A stretch of 10,262 bases of DNA from Paludibacter sp. UBA5753 (lineage in GTDB: Bacteria; Bacteroidota; Bacteroidia; Bacteroidales; Paludibacteraceae). Positions 6,993 through 10,262 of this stretch are shown in pieces (within the stretch, counting starts at the first letter, position 1; the number at the start of each line of letters is the position of its first letter). Under the pieces are notes generated by a model. It was not told the DNA's origin. It did not search any database and worked only from the letters and a program-made list of their open reading frames with translations. The stretch spans positions 1 through 10,262 of the forward strand of contig DIFH01000071.1 of the NCBI GenBank assembly GCA_002427615.1. Direction: 5' to 3'. Position numbers and translations under genes: made by a program.

Positions 6993-9662
6993 TTAAGAAA
7001 TCATTGGGTTCAACTTATCAACATTAATATTTTGTTCTTTCATGGCTTTTTTCAAATCGGCCAGTTTGTATTTTCCATCTTTATACAAGGCATACAAAGC
7101 GGCAACAACAATATGTTTGGCATCCACTTCGAAAAAGTCGCGCAATCCGGTGCGTCCTTCGCTGCGGCCGAAACCATCAGTTCCTAATGAATGTAATTTG
7201 TTAGGAAGCCATTTGGCAATTGAGTCGGGCAATGTTTTTACATAATCCGAAGCAGCCACAATCACCCCCTGATTATCAATCACTGTTGAAACATAAGGGA
7301 TTTTTTCTTTATCGGGATGAAGCAGGTTGTGCCTTTCCACATCCAAGGCTTCGCGTCTTAATTCTTTATAGCTTGTTACACTGTAAACATTAGCCGAAAT
7401 GCCATACTTTTCTTCAAGAATTTCTGCGGCTTTCAACGCTTCGTTCATAATGGTTCCGCTACCAAGCAGGTTGGCTACAAGTCCGGATGAATTATTGTTT
7501 CCGCTTTTGAAACGGTACATTCCCTTGAGAATCCCTTCTTTCACACCTTCGGGCATTGCCGGCATAGCGTAATTCTCATTCATAATGGTGATATAGTAAA
7601 ACACCTTTTCCTGCTCTTCGTACATACGACGGATGCCATCGCGGATAATCACCGCCAGTTCATAAGCGAAAGCAGGATCGTAAGTTACCAGATTGGGTAC
7701 AGGATATGCCAGTAGATGACTGTTGCCATCCTGATGTTGTAAACCTTCTCCGGCAAGCGTAGTACGTCCGGCAGTTCCTCCTACCAAAAAACCTTTGGCA
7801 GCCATATCGGCGGCAGCCCAAACCAAATCACCGATACGCTGGAAACCAAACATCGAATAATAAACAAAGAAAGGCATCATGTTCAACCCATGGGTTGCAT
7901 AGGCTGTTCCCGCACCGATAAACGATGACATAGCTCCGGCTTCGGTGATACCTTCTTCAAGAATCTGACCGTTTTGAGCTTCTTTATAATATAATAAAAG
8001 CTCTTTATCAACAGGTTCATATAGCTGGCCTACATGCGAATAAATTCCTAATTGGCGGAATAACGCTTCCATACCAAAAGTACGGGCTTCGTCAGGCACA
8101 ATCGGCACAATCAGTTTTCCGATTTCTTTGTCTTTTAAAAGCTTGGTTAGTATTTTAACAAAAGCCATGGTTGTTGAAAGTTCCCTTCCTTCCGAACCTA
8201 AGTAAAATTCACTGAAAACTTCTTCCGGCGGGGTTTTAATCGGACGTATATCCACTCTGCGTTCGGGCACATAACCACCCAGTTCTTCCCTTCGTTTTTT
8301 TAAATATTGCATCTCGGGAGAATCTTCAGGAAGTTTATAGAATGGCGCTTTTGCAACATCATCGTCCGAAATGGGAATTCCAAATCGCGTTCTGAATTCT
8401 TTCAATTCATCTTCGTTGAGTTTTTTCTGTTGATGGGTAATATTTTTACCTTCGCCGCTTTCACCCAAACCATAACCTTTTATCGTATTGGCAAGGATAA
8501 CGGTAGGCTGGCCTTTGTGATGAACGGCCGCATTGTAGGCGGCAAAAACTTTTTCTGGATCGTGACCGCCACGTTTCATCTTCCTTATTTGTTCGTCGGA
8601 TAAGTGGCTCACCATCTCGAGCAACTCGGGATCGGTTCCGAAAAACTCTTTACGGACATAATCGCCCGAAGCAATGGAGAACTTCTGCGACTGACCGTCG
8701 ACCACTTCAGCCATACGTTTAACGAGTTTCCCCTTATTGTCGTTTTCAATCATTTCATCCCATTCACCACCCCACAGCACTTTAATCACATTCCATCCGG
8801 CTCCTCTGAAAACAGCTTCCAGCTCCTGCACAATTTTTCCGTTTCCACGTACCGGTCCATCGAGACGTTGTAAATTACAGTTGATTACAAATATCAGGTT
8901 GTCTAATTTTTCACGCGCTGCTAAGGTAATTGCACCCAAAGCCTCCGGTTCATCCGTTTCACCATCGCCTAGGAAAGCCCATACTTTTTGATGTGAAGTA
9001 ACTTTCAACCCGCGGTCTTCGAGATAGCGGTTGAAACGTGCCTGATAAATTGACATAATGGGACCTAAACCCATCGAAACAGTCGGGAATTCCCAGAAAT
9101 TAGGCATTAACCAGGGATGTGGATACGACGAAAGTCCGCCACGGGGATCTAATTCGCGACGATAATTTTCCAATTGTTCGGCTGTAAGGCGGCCTTCGAG
9201 AAAAGCGCGCGCATAAATACCCGGAGCAGCATGTCCCTGGAAATAAATTAAATCGCCATCATGCCCTTCGCCTTTCCCTTTAAAAAAATGATTAAATGCT
9301 ACTTCGAGCAAGGTAGCCACCGAGGCATAAGTAGAAATATGTCCTCCGATACCATTTTCATTTTTATTTGCTTTCACAACCATGGCCATGGCGTTCCAGC
9401 GGATTACACTTTTTATCAAACGTTCAATTTCACGATTGCCGGGATAGGGAGGTTGTTTGGCTCGCGAAATCGTGTTAATATAAGGTGTGTTGGCTGTAAA
9501 AGGCAACTCAACCCCTGCCTTGTGGGCGCGTACCTGCAACTGTCGAAGCAATTCGACTACACGATCAGGGCCCCATTGTTGTAAAACATAGTCAAGCGAG
9601 TAAAACCATTCCTCATTCTCAAGCTCTTCAATATCTTTTGGAATTATTTTATTTGAATTCAT
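6993..9662 (-). CDS. aceE: Pyruvate dehydrogenase E1 component, homodimeric type
   Basis: A thiamine-diphosphate enzyme that decarboxylates pyruvate and acetylates the lipoyl arm of E2. The ATG at 9662 is chosen, not the one at 9707: it gives 889 residues against 887 in E. coli AceE, and MNSNKIIPKDIEELENEEW matches the family N-terminus. The TPP/Mg motif GDGETDEPE is at 232-240, with NCNLQRLDGPVRGNGKI from 261. Residues equivalent to E. coli active-site H106, H142, Y177, K392, H407, E522, E571 and H640 are all present (H108, H144, Y180, K395, H410, E525, E574, H643). The inner active-site loop SGEGKNITHQQKK (402-414) is intact. All three transketolase-like domains are complete. It is the first gene of the operon with aceF and lpd; no pdhR-like regulator is in view. 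This single-chain E1 is a different family from alpha2beta2 E1. Confidence 0.97.
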   Translation of the reverse strand: MNSNKIIPKDIEELENEEWFYSLDYVLQQWGPDRVVELLRQLQVRAHKAGVELPFTANTPYINTISRAKQPPYPGNREIERLIKSVIRWNAMAMVVKANKNENGIGGHISTYASVATLLEVAFNHFFKGKGEGHDGDLIYFQGHAAPGIYARAFLEGRLTAEQLENYRRELDPRGGLSSYPHPWLMPNFWEFPTVSMGLGPIMSIYQARFNRYLEDRGLKVTSHQKVWAFLGDGETDEPEALGAITLAAREKLDNLIFVINCNLQRLDGPVRGNGKIVQELEAVFRGAGWNVIKVLWGGEWDEMIENDNKGKLVKRMAEVVDGQSQKFSIASGDYVRKEFFGTDPELLEMVSHLSDEQIRKMKRGGHDPEKVFAAYNAAVHHKGQPTVILANTIKGYGLGESGEGKNITHQQKKLNEDELKEFRTRFGIPISDDDVAKAPFYKLPEDSPEMQYLKKRREELGGYVPERRVDIRPIKTPPEEVFSEFYLGSEGRELSTTMAFVKILTKLLKDKEIGKLIVPIVPDEARTFGMEALFRQLGIYSHVGQLYEPVDKELLLYYKEAQNGQILEEGITEAGAMSSFIGAGTAYATHGLNMMPFFVYYSMFGFQRIGDLVWAAADMAAKGFLVGGTAGRTTLAGEGLQHQDGNSHLLAYPVPNLVTYDPAFAYELAVIIRDGIRRMYEEQEKVFYYITIMNENYAMPAMPEGVKEGILKGMYRFKSGNNNSSGLVANLLGSGTIMNEALKAAEILEEKYGISANVYSVTSYKELRREALDVERHNLLHPDKEKIPYVSTVIDNQGVIVAASDYVKTLPDSIAKWLPNKLHSLGTDGFGRSEGRTGLRDFFEVDAKHIVVAALYALYKDGKYKLADLKKAMKEQNINVDKLNPMIS

Positions 9663-9696
9663 TTTAAATAAAAATTTTGATTTGTATGATATTAAA

Positions 9697-9731
9697 CAAA
9701 AATTCAACTGTTTAGTTTAAATAATTACAAA
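9697..9731 (-). promoter_or_regulatory. Weak candidate promoter upstream of aceE
   Basis: On the minus strand AATTTTTG (9704-9697) matches seven of eight positions of TAnnTTTG and lies 34 bases before the chosen aceE start. A TTTG lies upstream at 9731-9728 with 23-base spacing, wider than the usual 19-21. The AT-rich context makes chance matches likely. Confidence 0.2.
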
Positions 9732-10062
9732 TTCAAAAAATTTTTATAAGACAAACCGGAATTCATATATCTTATAATTCAACCTTTTGTCAGAAAGTTT
9801 ATGGTAAAGAAGTTGAGCAGTTGAAATATATTTTGACTTTTTTAACGACGGAAGGTCGTCGTTTGGTCGTTTTACGGGTATAAATAAAATCGCGAACGGG
9901 AATATCGGGAATGTGAAGTTTGAGTGTATTCCGAAAAGTTAATCTTTTCTTAACTCGAAGCGATTTTTCGTTTATTACTGAAATGATTATCCGTTTTATC
10001 TGATTAATTGATACTCAACGAATGATTTGATTTACATAGGGTCTGCTGAAAAACTATTTTAT
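9732..10062. other. AT-rich region upstream of aceE, no gene; one small hairpin
   Basis: No supported gene is seen. A 7-bp hairpin, AACGACG (9844-9850) with CGTCGTT (9857-9863) and loop GAAGGT, lies about 190 bases upstream of the aceE start; it has no following T run in either direction, so it is not an evident terminator. If the aceE transcript starts further right, it would be part of a structured leader. No known riboswitch (for example the TPP type) was recognised here. Confidence 0.5.
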
Positions 10063-10262
10063 GCCACGGAGTGGCTAAATGTGAATAACCCCCAGTGAGC
10101 GTAGCGATACTGGGGGATGTTGAATAACCAAGAACCCCAGCCCCGAAGTGGGCTGAACAATATCATAATATAGTGATATTGAACCCTTGCAGGGCTCTAT
10201 TCCTTTGTACTATTCTTGTCCGTCCCGATGCGTCGGGACGGTTATTCATATTAAGTCCCTTC
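10063..10262. repeat. Cluster of at least six consecutive hairpins (REP-like interspersed repeat), running off the window
   Basis: Hairpins follow one another: GCCAC/GTGGC (10063-10075); CCCCCAGT/ACTGGGGG with a 12-base loop (10089-10116); CAGCCC/GGGCTG (10138-10155); CAATATCA/TGATATTG (10158-10181); CCCT/AGGG (10184-10194); CCGTCCCGA/TCGGGACGG with loop TGCG (10220-10241). AAGTCCCTTC at the edge looks like the first half of a seventh. The linker TGAATAACC occurs at 10082-10090 and 10121-10129 and in inverse form, GGTTATTCA, at 10240-10248, so the array is bracketed by an inverted repeat. It resembles composite palindromic repeats scattered in Bacteroidota genomes, possibly spread by REP-associated (Y1/RAYT) transposases. 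No protein is encoded here that I can support. Confidence 0.75.

Noticed and set aside
3698..9584. Plus-strand open frames opposite lpd, aceF and aceE
   Set aside because: They run antisense to strongly conserved enzyme genes with intact active sites; none has a plausible start region or known motif.
9663..9707. Upstream aceE start at 9707
   Set aside because: The extra 15 residues (MNFCLISYKSKFLFK) do not fit the AceE family; the ATG at 9662 gives nearly the same length and N-terminus as known AceE.
9799..10014. Lysine/arginine-rich minus-strand open stretch of about 71 codons upstream of aceE
   Set aside because: It has no ATG start and no recognised motif; in AT-rich DNA this is compatible with chance. 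Conservation in relatives would be needed to revive it.
9732..10062. TPP or other riboswitch in the aceE leader
   Set aside because: No conserved riboswitch core was recognised by eye; only a small 7-bp hairpin is present.

Overview
The window looks like a Bacteroidota (Bacteroidetes) chromosome. The signs are a TonB-dependent receptor with an N-terminal carboxypeptidase-regulatory-like domain, AT-rich leaders without Shine-Dalgarno sequences, an exact match to the Bacteroidetes -7 promoter motif TAnnTTTG, remnants of a transposase type common in that phylum, and clustered palindromic repeats. The exact genus cannot be read from the sequence.

All intact genes lie on the minus strand. From right to left: an intergenic hairpin array (10063 to the window edge); a long AT-rich leader (9663-10060); then a three-gene pyruvate dehydrogenase operon, aceE (E1, homodimeric type), aceF (E2, two lipoyl domains) and lpd (E3). 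Together these enzymes convert pyruvate to acetyl-CoA, passing the acetyl group on swinging lipoyl arms and ending with NADH production. Gene order and the sequence style of all three subunits resemble the Escherichia coli type complex rather than the alpha2beta2 E1 type.

The region left of the operon (2331-3664) holds debris: a nested palindromic element, a broken membrane-anchored alpha/beta hydrolase gene on the plus strand, a 32-bp tandem duplication, a 132-bp element with 13-bp inverted ends, and a decayed transposase fragment. Next is a TonB-dependent outer-membrane receptor gene. Its frame stops inside the beta-barrel only 15 bases from the window edge, so it is probably truncated or frameshifted.

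I see no convincing new multi-gene system. The points most worth a second look are the repeat-derived N-terminus of Lpd, the multi-hairpin array upstream of aceE, the symmetric nested palindrome at 3513-3620 that cuts off the hydrolase gene, and the signs of decay around the receptor gene.
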